Shown: one piece after another, positions 1 through 13,229 of the stretch | How positions within the stretch are numbered: the first letter of the stretch is position 1 | How the letters are laid out: the number at the start of each line of letters is the position of its first letter | DNA from: Pyrenophora tritici-repentis | Taxonomy: Eukaryota; Ascomycota; Dothideomycetes; Pleosporales; Pleosporaceae | Assembly (NCBI RefSeq): GCF_003171515.1 | Contig: NC_089391.1 | Coordinates: 4,774,001 to 4,838,000, forward strand | Direction of reading: 5' to 3' | Length of the DNA stretch: 64,000 bases | Made by a program: the position numbers and the translations under genes | Notes under the pieces: generated by a model | Told to the model about the DNA's origin: nothing | Databases searched by the model: none | What the model saw: only the letters and a program-made list of their open reading frames with translations

Positions 1-2099
1 GTGGCGACAGGCCTCATAGCCCTCGCAGATGACTGCATCAAGCGACACTTCCACTCCAAGCAGAGTACGCAGATCCACATCCCTCTTCTGCGAAATTCGT
101 CTTTCAAGATGGCCAATCTGGAATACATTGGCCCAAGACGACTCATCGATGAAATGTTCAATCGAAAACATCAAGATGGCCTCGTGTCGAAGAGGCGTCC
201 TTCACCCGCCGTGCGACGTGTCTCGACATCGGTCTAGTTTTTTCCTTGTTTAGATCTTGTTCGAATATTGAGCATGTTGCTTTGGCACCCACTCCATTCA
301 CAGTCACAGCACGTTCTCGTACACTGTACGACCGAGCTGTCAGAACTGTTTGTTGGGACGCGGGTCCGTAGGCACCCGCTACCCCTTGTATCGTATCGTT
401 GGTTGTCATCTTCCTTATTGTTCTTTGACGTTCGTCATGAGCAGGGCCTCATGAACTGCAACGTGCATGGCGTTGCTTGGTTGCTGCATTTGTTGAGCTC
501 TTACTACGCAGTCTCTCGGAGCTGGGCATCCCAGCAGGACTCTTGGTGCATTTATTGCCATCTTCGATTCTGGTTCACCATGATCACTTGTTCATGATTG
601 GATTTTAGTACACGCTACGATACCACTATTTTTGGAACGATTAATGACCAGAGCTTCGCATGCTCTTCTACAATTTGGCCTCCACCTTCCATGCGTGAGA
701 TGATTTTGGTGTTAACGTTGACGCGTGGAACTGCTACACACAAGGTCTTGGTGCCAAAGCTGTGCGAGTCACTCGACCTCCGATCATTTGACCACACATC
801 CGTCGGCTCGATGTTTGCTTACGCGGCCGGGCCTGGAAGGCAACTGAACTCTACATTTTTGTGTCCGTCATGCCATTCAAATAGATCTGACAGGTGTCAC
901 AGCCGCCCCCATCGTGAGGCTGGTGAGAAAAGAATGCGCACCCAGCAACGTGGAAGTTACATCTTACGACAGCAAGAGGTGAATTTGCCATGGTCCATGC
1001 ACCAACGCTTGTCAAGATACGTTGAGCTTCTGACAGGTCCTACCATGTCATTGTTTCGAAGTTCGTTGATGCGTCGTATAACACGAGCACAGAAATCCCG
1101 CTTTGCTGGATATCCCATTAGTATCAAGGCTACGCGAAGTAGGATAAAGCATAATAAAGCCGGATATATTTGGGTGGTGCTAATTTGACAGTCGGCATTG
1201 TTGTCAGGGTACTACCGAATGACTAGGAAGACACAGTACAAACTGGTGGAGGCAGGTACCCGCATTTCGTCACTGCCATGTGACTTGCTCTCGCCAAGAC
1301 ACCAAATGCAATTCACTCTAGCTTTTCAATCTGCCGTCGCTAAGCAGCACGGTTAGAGCAAGCGCCCTCCGCTTCCCGATCCAACGGCTGCCTCCCAGCT
1401 TACAACTTGTTTAAAATCTTTTCTGGTATCATGGTATCCCTGTGTCAATGCGAAGGACAAACAGGGGTTTCCAGAACACTACTGCAACATGTGCTGGCGC
1501 CAGTAATGATTTGCACTCATGGATTTACGCAATAAACTCGTCAGGTAGGGGTTTAGAGCATTATCATGAGGCAGCCACGGTTCTCGGTTGCATATACTGC
1601 ATGCGGTCCTTCCCGTTGCAGACCTTGGTGAGCCCCCATGCCAGTTCTTACTGCGAGCTGCTGCCGACCAACCTTTTCCAACTCTCCGTACGGCTGCACT
1701 CCGCTTGAACCATCTCAGTCTTCCCGGCGGCCCGCCATGGATGGCGCTTGGTCGAACCAACAGTTTGGGTCGCACAGAACACCATTATCATTGGCTACGG
1801 AAATGGGCATTGTCAAAGCGGGTTGTGGCAGAAATTTGTCAGTTGGGAAAGATTATGAGCATGACACGGAGTCTTGCATACCTTCGTTACTCACTGCCAC
1901 CATCATCTGCCCTTCTGTCTCAAAGTGAGGCTCTTCTCAAGATCTAGTATCTATAAGTACCTTTTCTTATCAAGACATTTCCAGAATCATCGTCACGCAA
2001 TCCCCTTTTTCTCTACCATCGGGCCTTGTTCAAATCCTATACAACCCATCCCAATTGGCTTTACCTCTCTCGCCCTGCTTAAACACAGACATATTTACC
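1..2099. other. Left-edge region without a recognisable gene
   Basis: Open frames here are short, overlap on both strands and show no family motif, no consistent splice pattern and no protein-like composition. The last 200 bases are pyrimidine-rich (CT-rich stretches around 1880-2060), as is common just upstream of fungal start codons, so this end probably serves as promoter of the gene starting at 2100. Confidence 0.5.
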
Positions 2100-2528
2100 A
2101 TGACTAATCAAGATTCTTGGTCACAACGTCTTCGAGGTCTGTTCTTGCTTGTTCTTAAACACAAGTAAACTTTGCTGATACTTGAATAAGAACATTGCCT
2201 CGTGCGAGGTCTACAGGAGCCTCAGTATCAGGATCTCTCTGATCGCCGCGGTAAGCCAGCCCCTTGCCAAGCCTTCAGTCCATATCTGATAGCTAACTTT
2301 GGCACAGGAGGGAGAACAGCCTGGGCTACCGTGGTCACCGTCAATGGAATGAATTTCCAGGCGCGTTTCTGGTATGACGGCAACTATCTTCACCAAGCCA
2401 AGGAGGATTGCTCTGAAATTGCGCTACGGGCGCTGACTGGATTCACGAATTCGACCCAGGCGCCACCCCCGGCAAGCCACTATCGAACAATCGGGAATCA
2501 TCGAGACCAGGGTGTGGCCTCTGGGTAG
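2100..2528 (+). CDS. Small dsRNA-binding-domain-like protein (105 aa, three exons)
   Basis: Exons 2100-2136, 2191-2250 and 2308-2528 join in phase (introns of 54 and 57 nt, the second with a GCTAAC branch site). The product begins MTNQDSW and contains SDRRGGRTAW, then TVNG, ARFWYDG and AKEDCSEIALRALTG. That order (strand, conserved aromatic and glycine residues, helix with A-x-E-x-A) is what I associate with a double-stranded RNA-binding fold and with short fungal proteins built around one such domain. It would bind RNA, but the target is unknown. The C-terminal 35 residues are proline- and glycine-rich. The second intron is a multiple of three with no stop, so its retention would give a longer protein. 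Domain assignment is from pattern memory and needs a profile search. Confidence 0.55.
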
Positions 2529-5500
2529 AAATTTAGTGAGCTCAATCTGACATGGGTGACTTGTCATGTTGGCGTGGAAGGATGTAGCGGCTAAGTCATT
2601 TTATCGTATCACTGCCTAGTTATAACGAATCTCTCTTTGGAATGAAGATGGTAGTTTTTTTCCTCCCGTTGTGTTCCAATGTCGTCGCTTCTTGGGTTGC
2701 TCAACTGTGGTACACTAACCCTTAGCGCAACTGCCAGAACGAAGTCCATAGCAGCTTCCCCCACCGTGATCTTCTTCCCGCACACCACACGCGACGAAAT
2801 GATTCCCTTGGCTCGTATATCAGCGCCTACGGGTCTTGCGTCAATGAAACGCTCCTGTCGCCTAGTCACCATGCTGCGCGGTGCTACGATGTCATCCTTC
2901 AGCACTTTGGTGGACATCCTACTGCACATCTACGAAATGAAACTTTCTCGCAGCTTGGATGAAGCCAGCCGATACTTCTACAGGTACTAATGGAGAGACA
3001 CAGGCGCCCGGCACCCTCTCCCCGCACGCGAGTCTGTACATCATGCGTTAGCTTCACTGCCGCCCCACGTGCACCGGCTTACGAACACACCATGCTTTCA
3101 TAGAGCCCGGTATCCAGTGTCCGAGGAGCTTGCCTTCATGTAGGAGGTATACGAGCAGTCTCTACCAGGTAGGTGTCATATGCGGAAACATGGCTCGTGT
3201 TGTTCCCTCAATGGCTCTGCAGTGCGGCTCTACAATGTATCTCCGAAAGGGACCATGTGGAGCCACACGAAGAGTTCATGACAAGTTGACACACACCCAA
3301 GATTCGCTAACCCACGCTTGCGGCCATGAACCAATGCATCGGGCGTTGGGCTCGAAAACACATACGATCAGGCGCTCACGCACGCAGGGTTGCATCTGTC
3401 ATTGAAGGAGCTGCTTAGACTCGTCGCATATGCATCCCATGTATTCGGCATGCTCGTGGCACCTTTAATGTGGGATCAAAGGAGCCAGGGTGGAAGACTC
3501 TGCCACGCTCTCGGAGGACATTCGTCCACGAAAAACGATAGCCTGCGCATGTACGCATCCCGGATAGAAAGCTTTTGGATTGCCGAACCCTCCAGGCGCC
3601 TACATCTTTATTGCAAGCCAGGGTATAGACAAACGAGGCTGCTTACCCACGACAGGCTCACTGCATGAAGGAAACAGAGGTTGGTGGCATACGTTTCATT
3701 GAACACCAAGACCACACATCTCGGATTCCGACAAACATCCGCGGAGTACGCCGCGAAAGACGTGTGCCGCGGGAATGGTGAGAGACGCCACAGTGTTTTC
3801 ACGGAAAGTGACTTCGCATTGGCGCCTGTTGTCATTAGCTGCATACTGAACTACTTCGGCGTGAGTTAAAGCCAGTGAGAATGAAATATTCAGGGGCGAT
3901 GCAGCAACCACTCTATCAAGGCATGACAATCATTCATACTGGAGTCCAAATAGTTCTAAGAAGGATCAGACCTCCTTTAAGAAAAAGCTGGAACTCCACT
4001 GATGGGTGTCAGCCACTTCCAAACATCGCTTAGTGTCAATATGATTCCAAGCTTACTGGCGCGCACACGATCGCAAGATAGGCCGAGCTAATCGGCAGTC
4101 ATGCTTGACATCGCAAGCCAGGCGGCAACAGCTTCAGTTGAACGTCAAATCGGAGACATCATATGCAGACACTTATTGACGCATACTAAGTTCTGGACCC
4201 AGGTCTCAAGGCTTGGAATGCCTGCGCGCAATACCTACCTTCACTCCCTGCAACAGTCTCAATGCAGATCGCGCCGTTGCTCCCCGGACCCCCCGGCCTA
4301 GTTGTGTGGAAAGCATACTCTCCCCCACTCACTTCTCTCTGCCTACCTACACTCCCGCCGCGAGATTACAGATCACGTCGCATTTCACTCTCGTTTGAAC
4401 GACTAGCCCACTCTGTCGACGCCTCCACGATCACACGTTCTCGCCGGCAACCACAACGATCCGCTTCGAACGCATAGTCGTTCGCTACTCCACCGTTTAC
4501 CTTGCAGCATCGACTTGTGACTCCCAACACATATCAGCTAGTGGCGATAGATGGCTCGGGGCTCCAGCAATAGGTCTCACAACCTTTTCTGAGCTGAAAC
4601 GTCATACACCAGACCCATTGGACTGCCTATAATGAACATTGCCTTGATGAGGAAGCACCTCCAACCCATCGATGGAACCAGAGGCATTCATCAGTACTAT
4701 CACGCTTCGGCTGCAGGGGCTGCAGATCAATTGGATGCTAAAGCGCAGTAACCCCAAGTACGCCGAACTGTAGCCGTTGAAGATAAGCTGGAGGCATGCT
4801 TCTACCAGGGTTGTTCCTCAACACTCAAGTTCAGTTGTTGACAGTACTAGCTATATCACCACATTCCACCATCCCCATATCGACGAGCTCCCATCGAATC
4901 CGACAGTAAATGACGAATACAGTCTAGCTCTGATATCCTCGAAGCGAGAACCAGAGCGTATGGGAGGGCAATATACACGGCGCCAGAAAGCAAGCCACAC
5001 AGATGATGGGAGGCTTTCCATCATGCATGTGCAGCTTATCCGTTCCGTTCCACAAACCTGAACGTTGGGTTGTATACATGACGCTCCTGTATGTACTCGG
5101 TCACCTTCTGCACTGGGGTGGCACAGCTGCGAAGTACATACCTCATATGGACGGCCGCGGAAAAAGGAATTGTTCGCCCCTCCTGAGCATTTGGACGATA
5201 TGATTTGCCCCCTGAGAAGGTTCACCGACCCAAAGGGCCTGATCTGTTATACGGGGCATACGTGCACGAATTTTCACAGAACCACATATCCAATATTGCT
5301 AGCACGAGCGATAAGATGACTACGGTACTGCTGTGTGATCATGAGTAGCATGTCACACTACACACAACAAGGAAGATGGCAGCTGAGAGAGGTCTTACTC
5401 CTGCTGAGTCGGGCCTTCAACCACAAGCAGACGGAACTCCGAGGGTGGATCATGAATCTTCACTATAGCGCAAAGATCCCTCGGCAAGTGCGGCAAGATT

Positions 5501-8195
5501 ATGATTACTGAGAACAGCTCAAACGGGCGACTACCAACTAAGAGCAAATGGTCCGCACCATCTGAAGGTACCATACCTGTGGGTTCGCACAGACGGTCAA
5601 AAGTTGCATAGGAGATGGGAGGTTTTGTGGATCTCGTTCGCAGCAGCAGTGTAGGATGAAGGATGCGTATCCATAGCAGGCACGCGGCTGAGGACCCAGC
5701 ACTGGACGCATGACATTGCATGATAGGATAGTCGTCAGCGACTTCTTTGGGAGCGCAGCATTGTGTCCAATGAATGTCAGGCCACGTGAGTGTCGGACCG
5801 ACCCGAATCCCGTATCGGCGCGCCTTCCGCTGACTAGGGCAAGCTTGTAGGGGGGATTGAGTTTGAGAAGAAACTCTTCACTCCATCGTCTCATCATGTC
5901 CTGCCCCCCGTAGAACTCACTGTTTGCGTGATTAACAATACAGGAATGGAGACCACATGAATGACGTGACTGTCGGCTAACTGCTGCCGACTGGCTCCTG
6001 CTACAATTTCTGCCGTGACGTTGCGCATGCGTATGCTGATGCGCTACTACGACGCACGGCTTCCCGATGGGCTCCAATGAGCTTGCGCTCACCACGTCTC
6101 ATGACTTGAGTCCGAGGAAGCCGAGAGCTCCATTTTCGGTGTCGCAGAGCTGGAGTACAGCTTCACGCCCGGCGGACTCTGCTATCGTCGTTACCTTCAC
6201 TGCACGCCCTCTTCGAGCAAGCACCCTGACAGCTACTTACTGTTCTACTCAGCAACAAACCATGTTGACAGTATAGATTGTATGCTCCCATGCCCATGGA
6301 GGCGTTGCGTTCCCTTCCCCCATCAGCCGTCACAAAACCACAACCACCATCATGTCGTTCGTTCAGATTTGGTCCGCAGGAAGAGCGACCCAGATTTCAT
6401 TTGGCACGAGTCTCGGATGCTCTATACAACAAGCCAACTGAGTTCTTCTCAGTGTCAATCCTTCACCATCGCCTTAGCCTGTCTCGAACAGGCGCCATGG
6501 ATGATATTGAGCATGCGGGTACCGCTCCTTTCAGACACGGGAGTTGACAAGACCAAGGGCGCGCCTTGGGACGAACGATACCGCCGAATGGATGCGTGTT
6601 CACCTGACGGACTAGACGCAAACCACCTGCCGTCCTACCACCTTTCGCGCGATCTAGACGTAGTGACGCCATGGTACACTGTGGAAATACAACAACACCA
6701 CCGCAAAGTGCGTCGCGATAAACTACCCTTTACTCCACAGATCACCTATAGCGGACATCTTCAAATTGTACCCCGGTTATGGGCATGCGCTGGCAGTGTT
6801 CGATACCGATATGGCCAATTCCACAGGAACACGTCACAACATTACGATAACAGAGACACAGACAAAAGCACTTGCTAAGCCCTTCGAGCTTGACGATCGA
6901 TGATAACGGCTAGTTGTCGGCGGAATCAGTTGGCTACAGGAGATGCTGAGACATTCCAGATAGGTCGCTGAACACAGCTATCGGCCACTTTATCGTGATT
7001 CGACCCCTTTTCTCTATCGCGAGTATGCGCTTTATATCATCGATACACAGAGATTCGCCGCGGCCTCGGGATGGTCGACAAGATACGGAGGTCTACGGTT
7101 CAAGCTCTTCGCACACATCTGCGTTGTCGTCGTACTACGGTTGCACTACGGGCCGGGCGGGAAGTTACCTATCCTCGTGCTATACGTCGGAAGCGCGCCA
7201 GCTCCCGCCTTACACCCGCATCGGAACTAGCAACGGTTGTTTGGGATCCGCCCCACCAAGACGGTTACTGGCTTCCCTCCAGCAACATGAGCGTTACCTG
7301 CTATTCAATGCGTATGCAGGATATAATGGCTTGCACTACCAGCAGCAACAGCGTCATTTGCGAGAGTATGTTTTTGGCACGGCCCGATTAACAAGAAATA
7401 GTCCATGGGCGCATTCACGAACTTCAACATCAACATGAAGCCGCCACCCTGCGCCTCTCTACTCTATAAACCTTATACGCCACAGCGGCGGGTTTCGTCG
7501 ACGCCACACTGCATGATGCGTCCGCCCCCACACAAACCAAACCCCGACGTCTGCACGTCTCGAGACGCGTTCGTTTAGACACTCGTTCGGTCACGATTAC
7601 GCGTTCCCTACCGCTCCTCCGCTCCAACGAACCCGTAGCTTCAACGATTCCACATAGCGTCCATGACACTGCGCTTCTGGTAGGCCAACAACACGGTTGC
7701 CGAGGTAACGGACGACACAGTGAAGATGTGAATCGTAATTCTGCGTCAAGCTTCTCGTGCTGGAGAAGGGAGCTAAGGCATAGGAGGCTGTAGACAATGA
7801 GGTGCGCGCTGTAGGTATGGGGGTGTGGAAGACATAGAGTTTGTTGATGCGGGGGGGTCGAGAGAAGTTACGGGAAACGGACTAGACTACTCAGATGGAA
7901 CGCCTGAACATGGGTGCCGCTGTAGTATGTTGCGGTTGTATAAAAGTGATATGGGATATATGCACAATTCTGCTCTTAGATATGCGGAATACAGCTTACT
8001 TTCTAGCACTCTGCTCAATTCCGCCAAGGAGACAAGTGACATACAACTCCATATCATTCGTGTAAGACGTTGAGGTCTTCGTATATCTATAAACGTGTTG
8101 ACCCATCATTCCTCAGAACGTAGTCTATCAAAGCACCACCACCAAAAACTCCATTACCAATGCCCCAACCATCTTTTTCATCCTTTCGTCCTCAT
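2529..8195. other. Gene-poor 5.7 kb
   Basis: Many short frames occur on both strands but none carries a recognisable motif or pairs with neighbours through convincing splice sites. Base composition looks near 50% GC, so it is not an obvious AT-rich RIP-degraded block. A TATA-like string TATAAAAG lies near 7938, with no convincing gene behind it. The last 100 bases probably hold the 3' end of the minus-strand cystathionine beta-synthase transcript. Confidence 0.4.
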
Positions 8196-9865
8196 CTAAT
8201 GAGCCTCACCATTGCCATTCACACTCCCCTGCCTAACCATCCAAGTAAGCAAATCAACCTTTGTAACGACACCTACAGCCCTCGTCTCGCCATCCACCCT
8301 CTCCGTAACCACAGCCGCACTATTCCACTCAAAGAACTTGTTCAAATCACTCAGACTAGTCTCCTTTGTGATTTCCACAAACTCGCGACGACCTTTATGA
8401 CCCGCCTTTTGCGTATTCTTTGCATTGTCGCCGTCAAGCGACAAGCGACCCAGGTCCTTGACAACCTCGTTCAGCTTGCGGAAATCAAACATGACGGTTT
8501 CGACGGCCGATTTGGGCGTTGCGCGACCCGCGGCAATGTACGATAGGAGGTTGCCGAGGGTGACGAGGCCGACGAGTTTAGCTTTTCCCGCCGCAGAGTA
8601 TGTGCTCACGGGGAGCTGGTCGAAGCCCTTTTCCCGCATGGTTTCTATGGCTTCGCTGCAGGGGGAGTGGGCGGGGATGGTGGTGACGGGTTTGAGGCGG
8701 AGGGAGGCGATTGTGGCGCTGTGGAAGGGGTCGGTTTTCTTGCTTGTCGAAAGGCGGCGGAGGGAGGCGGCGGGTGTGTGCGGGGGGGTGGGAGGGAGGA
8801 GGTCGTTTGCTGCGAGCCAGTCGTCGTCGGCGAACTGTGGGGATGTTTAGTTTTATGGAAGATGGGCATAGGAGTGAATGTGAGGGGACGTACCTTGCTG
8901 AGATAGCTCCTGATGCTGTCGGGGAGTATGACTACTACGACGTCGTCCTCGGTGAGGTTCATGTCCTTTGCAGCTTCGACCATGGCTGCCATTGCGCTGC
9001 CAGACGAACCACCGCATAGGATGCCTTCCTCGGAGATCAATCTGCGCGCATACAGGAAGGACGTCCGGTCTTCTGTCTTGTACCACTTGTCTACAATCTT
9101 CTGGTCCAAGACATCAGGAATGAAGTCGTATCCAATGCCCTCGACCTTGTAGCCCTCATTCACGCGTTCATCGTTCAGGCTTGGAGGAAGAGCGAGGATA
9201 CTGCCATGAGGATCTGCCGCCACAATCTTGACATCCTGCTTGTGTTTTCTCAGACCACGCGCAAGCCCTGTAATAGTACCGCCGGTACCTGCACCAGCCA
9301 CAAGACAGGTAATCTTGCCCTCGGTCTGTGTCCAGATCTCCTCGGCCGTGCCGTACTCGTGCGCGAGCGGGTTATCAGGGTTGGAGTACTGGTCCAGGAT
9401 ATGCGCATTGGGGATCTCCTTGACCAGGCGCCTGGCAACGCCAATGTGGCTCTCGGGACTATCCCACGCCGCACTCGTCGGCGTTCGGATAATCTCTGCC
9501 CCAAGCGCCTTGAGAACCGCCACCTTCTCCGGGCTCATCTTCTCGGGCAACGTGATGATTGTCCTGTAGCCCTTGACCGCGCCGATCAGCGCAAGCCCGA
9601 TACCCGTGTTGCCGGATGTGGGCTCGATGAGTGTGTCACCGGGCTTTATGCGGCCAGACCTCTCGGCTTCCTCGATCATGCGCAGCGCGATACGGTCTTT
9701 GACACTGCCGCCGGCATTGAAGGCTTCGACCTTTGCGTACACGGTGGCGCGGATACCGAGAGACTGAGGGATCTTGTTCAGGCGGACGAGCGGCGTGTTG
9801 CCGATTTGCTGGGTAATGCTGTCCATGACGACGGGCGGGATAGCGGGGCGAGTTTTGGTCGACAT
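8196..9865 (-). CDS. CYS4: Cystathionine beta-synthase
   Basis: Exons 9865-8894 and 8834-8196 (59-nt intron, phase 0) give 536 aa. The enzyme condenses serine and homocysteine to cystathionine in transsulfuration, in the cytosol, using pyridoxal phosphate. Visible features: IGNTPLVRL near residue 21, the PLP lysine in AGGSVKDR (about K56), the SGNTG loop, and the glycine-rich [11 protein letters not shown] phosphate-binding loop. After about residue 330 comes a linker and a C-terminal regulatory pair of CBS motifs (phrases such as [29 protein letters not shown]). There is no N-terminal heme-binding extension, as in yeast. Length is close to the roughly 507 aa of yeast Cys4. The longer continuous frame that reads through the intron ends in a proline-rich non-homologous tail, which supports splicing. 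Confidence 0.93.
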
Positions 9866-10701
9866 TATCGCGGTTTGTGGTGTTGAGAATCGTGGGAGCG
9901 ACAGTCTTGAGTACGTCTATAAGTATATGTGGAGTATAGAGGAGAAGAAATTGACGCGGAAAAATAAAAGGCAAGTATCCACACGTCAAAGGCGAGAAAA
10001 ATGTCACTCACGATAGCGTGGACGTAATAAACTCCCAAGGTTGTCGCAAAGGGACGGCAATTCAATTAGCCCGCCACTACCCGCCGCTAGTTCGGCCGAT
10101 GATCTCCACCGCTAACGCAGCCTTGCACGGCTAGCCGAATCCGGCGTCACATCAGCCCACCGAATCCGCCCTTACAACTCTATTACTGTGGCAAGGGCCT
10201 TTGGCGGGTCACCTGGCGTGGATATACGTGTTTTTGAACCTACAGAGTAAATCTAGAAGACCCTTCGCAAGAGACGGCCAAAGTCACTATCATCCTAACG
10301 AGGGGCAATACGATCACGTCACCCATGCGTTTGGATTGGCGTCCTGCTGACGTGATTGAGATGAAAATCACATCACTGGAAGTCTTCTTCGCACTGGAAC
10401 GTTTCTGGGATATCAGACGTCTCCTAGAAATTTGAGCAAATGAGCTGATCGACTGCCTACTTGTTCATATCAAGATGTCGTCACTCCGAGACGGGAATAA
10501 TTTTGAAACGAGTGTATTGGGTTAGACTATCTAGGAAACTAAATCAACACAGGACACAAGACCAAACGGAAGAAAACAATCACAGAATGCAAACGAGATG
10601 GTACTGAGAAGAGGGTAGGGAAGAAAAACAATGCGCAAGAGTAATGAAGCAACGAGATACCGGGGGATGGTTAGATTGATTGTATGCGTCCAAGCACACA
10701 C
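9866..10701. other. Intergenic, promoter of CYS4 and 3' flank of the Argonaute-like gene
   Basis: No gene-like frame is seen. The segment separates the start of the minus-strand cystathionine beta-synthase from the stop of the next minus-strand gene. Confidence 0.5.
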
Positions 10702-12368
10702 CTAGACGAAGCAAAGCTTCATTCTATGCACATTCGCATGATCCAACAGATTGTAGTCGAACAGAGGAGGCCTAGTCTCGTCGGTCTGCCAGAATATTAG
10801 TATCTCGAAACCTGACAAGCCTTTGACCAACTTACACTCTTGGCAGCCCTCTCTATGAACTCATCGCCCGTTTTCTTAATGGTATTTTCGGTCAAGGCCC
10901 AGTCAAAATTCTCCCCACAAATCCTTGCCTGCAATACGCGGTTGATATCGTCGTGTCCGGGGAGTGCGGTGTCGTGATCGAGTTCGAGCATTTCGAGCGG
11001 ATAGAAATCACCTCGTTGGTCCCGTGCGAGAGGTAGCTCCGGATGGCAGATCTCTGACTTGCCGTCGAGGATGACTGCTCCAAGTCAGTACTGAATCTTA
11101 TAGTTTAGAAAGACGAAGAAAAGGGAACGAGACTTACATTTGTTGAAGTACTCATAGACGGTGTAATCCTGGACGTTCTTGTTCACGTTAGGAACCCGAT
11201 GCGGAGGACATAGGTTGCAGATCCTGAAACTACAACCGTTCTCCGGCCGTTCAAATTCATCCTCGCTTCCGGGTCCACTGAAAGGTGGGTTCCCCCCAGG
11301 AGGATAGATTCGTCGAACGACTAGACCACGAAAGATGTTCAAGGGTGCCCTCAAGTTGTGTATCGTGAGTTTCACGTCTTTGGCGAGTTCTCCAAAGATA
11401 TTGAAGAAGAGTTGGTCCAATCTCTGCTTCTTGGCCCAAGGAACAATGTCGAATTTAAGCTCCAGTTTCTTGGAGATGGGGTGGAATGACGGGGAGAAGC
11501 GAATTCGAAGGTCAGTCTTGGGAGAGGTGGTGTCATTCTCCGGGCCGTTGGCCAGTAGGCGGATAGGCTTGTAGCTCGATGCTTGTGGTAAGGATGGGAA
11601 GAACTCGGCATCGGCGTCGTAGAGCGAGCAAGGTTGCTTGGGATTTGTCGCGCGAGCGCGTAGGAAGTACCTGATGGTCTTCCAGTAGAGGTCTGGCATC
11701 GTTTTATCACTGCATTTTATGCCTTCAAAGAGACTACAGTAGATGTATTCTTTCTGTGGCTCGATACCTTTGATCCCTTCGTGGACACGCGTCATGGTCT
11801 TGAACACTGAAATGACCCCTTCACCCAGTTCGCGTTTCACCTCTGCAATTTCGGAGATGTAGAAGGGCATAATGAGGAAGTCTTCGTAGGGGCCTCCTCG
11901 CGTATCAATGACGATTGAGTCTCGGATTACTTTGCTGGTAACGATGTCTTCGAGCATAAGTTTCAGTGCGTTGTGGCGTACTCTACGACTCATGATTGGA
12001 TTCATTACTGAAGCCGTTTCGGTCCCTGTCCCGACTCGTTTGATGTAGAATGCAGGAAGACTAGACATCTTGTAAGTCAATTGTCCGATGGAAGTTCTCG
12101 TATGTGGTGGGAATGTGAAGGGCCGTTTTGCACCCCTGGCAGTGTCCAATGGACCCTTCTTTGCTATTATCCTGTTCTCAAGGCCTGATTTTAGATCGTC
12201 ACCAGGCCCATTCATGTAGGAGGTCTGGGGGAAATCGTCAGTTTGAGGTGATGATATAGAGCTCGAAGGAGCAGAGCGGATGTAGGCGGTCACATTCTCC
12301 CTTAGTGAGCTATCTTCGTCCCTCTTAACCTCTTTAGCAGGGTCTTGGGTACTCTTCGACTTTTTCAT
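10702..12368 (-). CDS. Argonaute-like protein with PAZ region but no PIWI domain (517 aa)
   Basis: Exons 12368-11138, 11074-10836 and 10785-10702 join in phase (introns 63 and 50 nt; the second has a perfect TACTAAT branch site). The N-terminal 60 residues are low-complexity. The middle resembles Argonaute N and linker regions (RHNALKLMLEDI, then SIVIDTRGGPYEDFL). The end resembles a PAZ domain: TVYEYFNKF followed by ICHPELPL and GDFYPLEMLEL, matching the family's 'YF...YP.LPc...PlElc' pattern across the exon 1/2 junction. Full Argonautes run about 900-1000 aa with a C-terminal PIWI nuclease; this frame ends about 75 residues after the PAZ-like stretch, and no PIWI-like sequence is seen downstream to 9866. 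It may be a truncated paralogue or a guide-binding protein without slicing activity. Family assignment is moderately sure, function is not known. Confidence 0.5.
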
Positions 12369-13229
12369 AGTTTCGAAACGGCCGCGTTAGTTCGATCTGC
12401 GAGTAAAAGACTAGTCAGAAAAATGGGAATCAAGCAGTGAACCAGGGAGGACTGAACCGGTGTGATGGCCAGCCCTGGGTGTGAATCCGGCCCCTACTTA
12501 TGTGACTTGCAAATTACGACATCCTGGTTGCCACAAGTCACTCGTTCCTGATATGGTCACGGCCAAGTACCCCGAAGTGTGCTTGCCTCTGCGAAGCTCA
12601 CCATGACGCACGCAGATGCGCACATGTTGATTGTTAGGAGGTCACCGGCCATGTGTATGTTTGCGGCGACAAGCGGGCTACTGAGTTTCCTCATAACTTG
12701 CTACAAGTCGTTGCTAGCAGCATCATCAATGCTGGTGTTGAGTGGTGGCAGAATAGTGACGTCGAAGAAGGGCAGGAGCACTCCTGGTAAATTACATAAT
12801 CCAAGTTTTTGCGCACGGCCCCTAACCATACGTCGTACGAAACGATACCTTTGAGACTTCTCAACTCCGAGGGCTGTGTGATAACAAGACACATCAGAGA
12901 TCTAGAAGATGCGTCTCACGGACCGATGGATCAAAACAATCCACTTTCTCGTTCCCATTCGGCATCTCAGTGAGCGTACGGCAAGCTTGGAAGGCAGGAA
13001 CTACTATGTGTACACCAGAGGTCATCCTCAGTAAAGCGAACGGCCCTACAACTAGAAACAAATCTCAAGTTGTATTCTAATGCAGTGTGAGGCGATGTCC
13101 CATGGTTGGTAGCGTATCCATATAGTGATAGCGTTTCTGCCATCGTTATTATTTTCTCAAAACTGGGTATTCGATGCTCCAACGATTATCCGACCACCCG
13201 TCTATCAATAACCCTACCCCTATTCAGCC
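12369..13229. other. Intergenic between Argonaute-like gene and SRP receptor beta
   Basis: Holds the upstream region of the Argonaute-like gene and the 3' flank of the SRP receptor gene. Frames present are short and without motifs. Confidence 0.5.

Noticed and set aside
8645..8893. Read-through C-terminal extension of cystathionine beta-synthase
   Set aside because: The 59-nt intron has proper splice signals and splicing restores the linker and CBS-motif region; the unspliced tail is Pro/Ser junk.
9206..9886. 226-codon open frame on the plus strand
   Set aside because: Exactly opposite the cystathionine beta-synthase exon; a shadow of its GC-rich codons with no motif.
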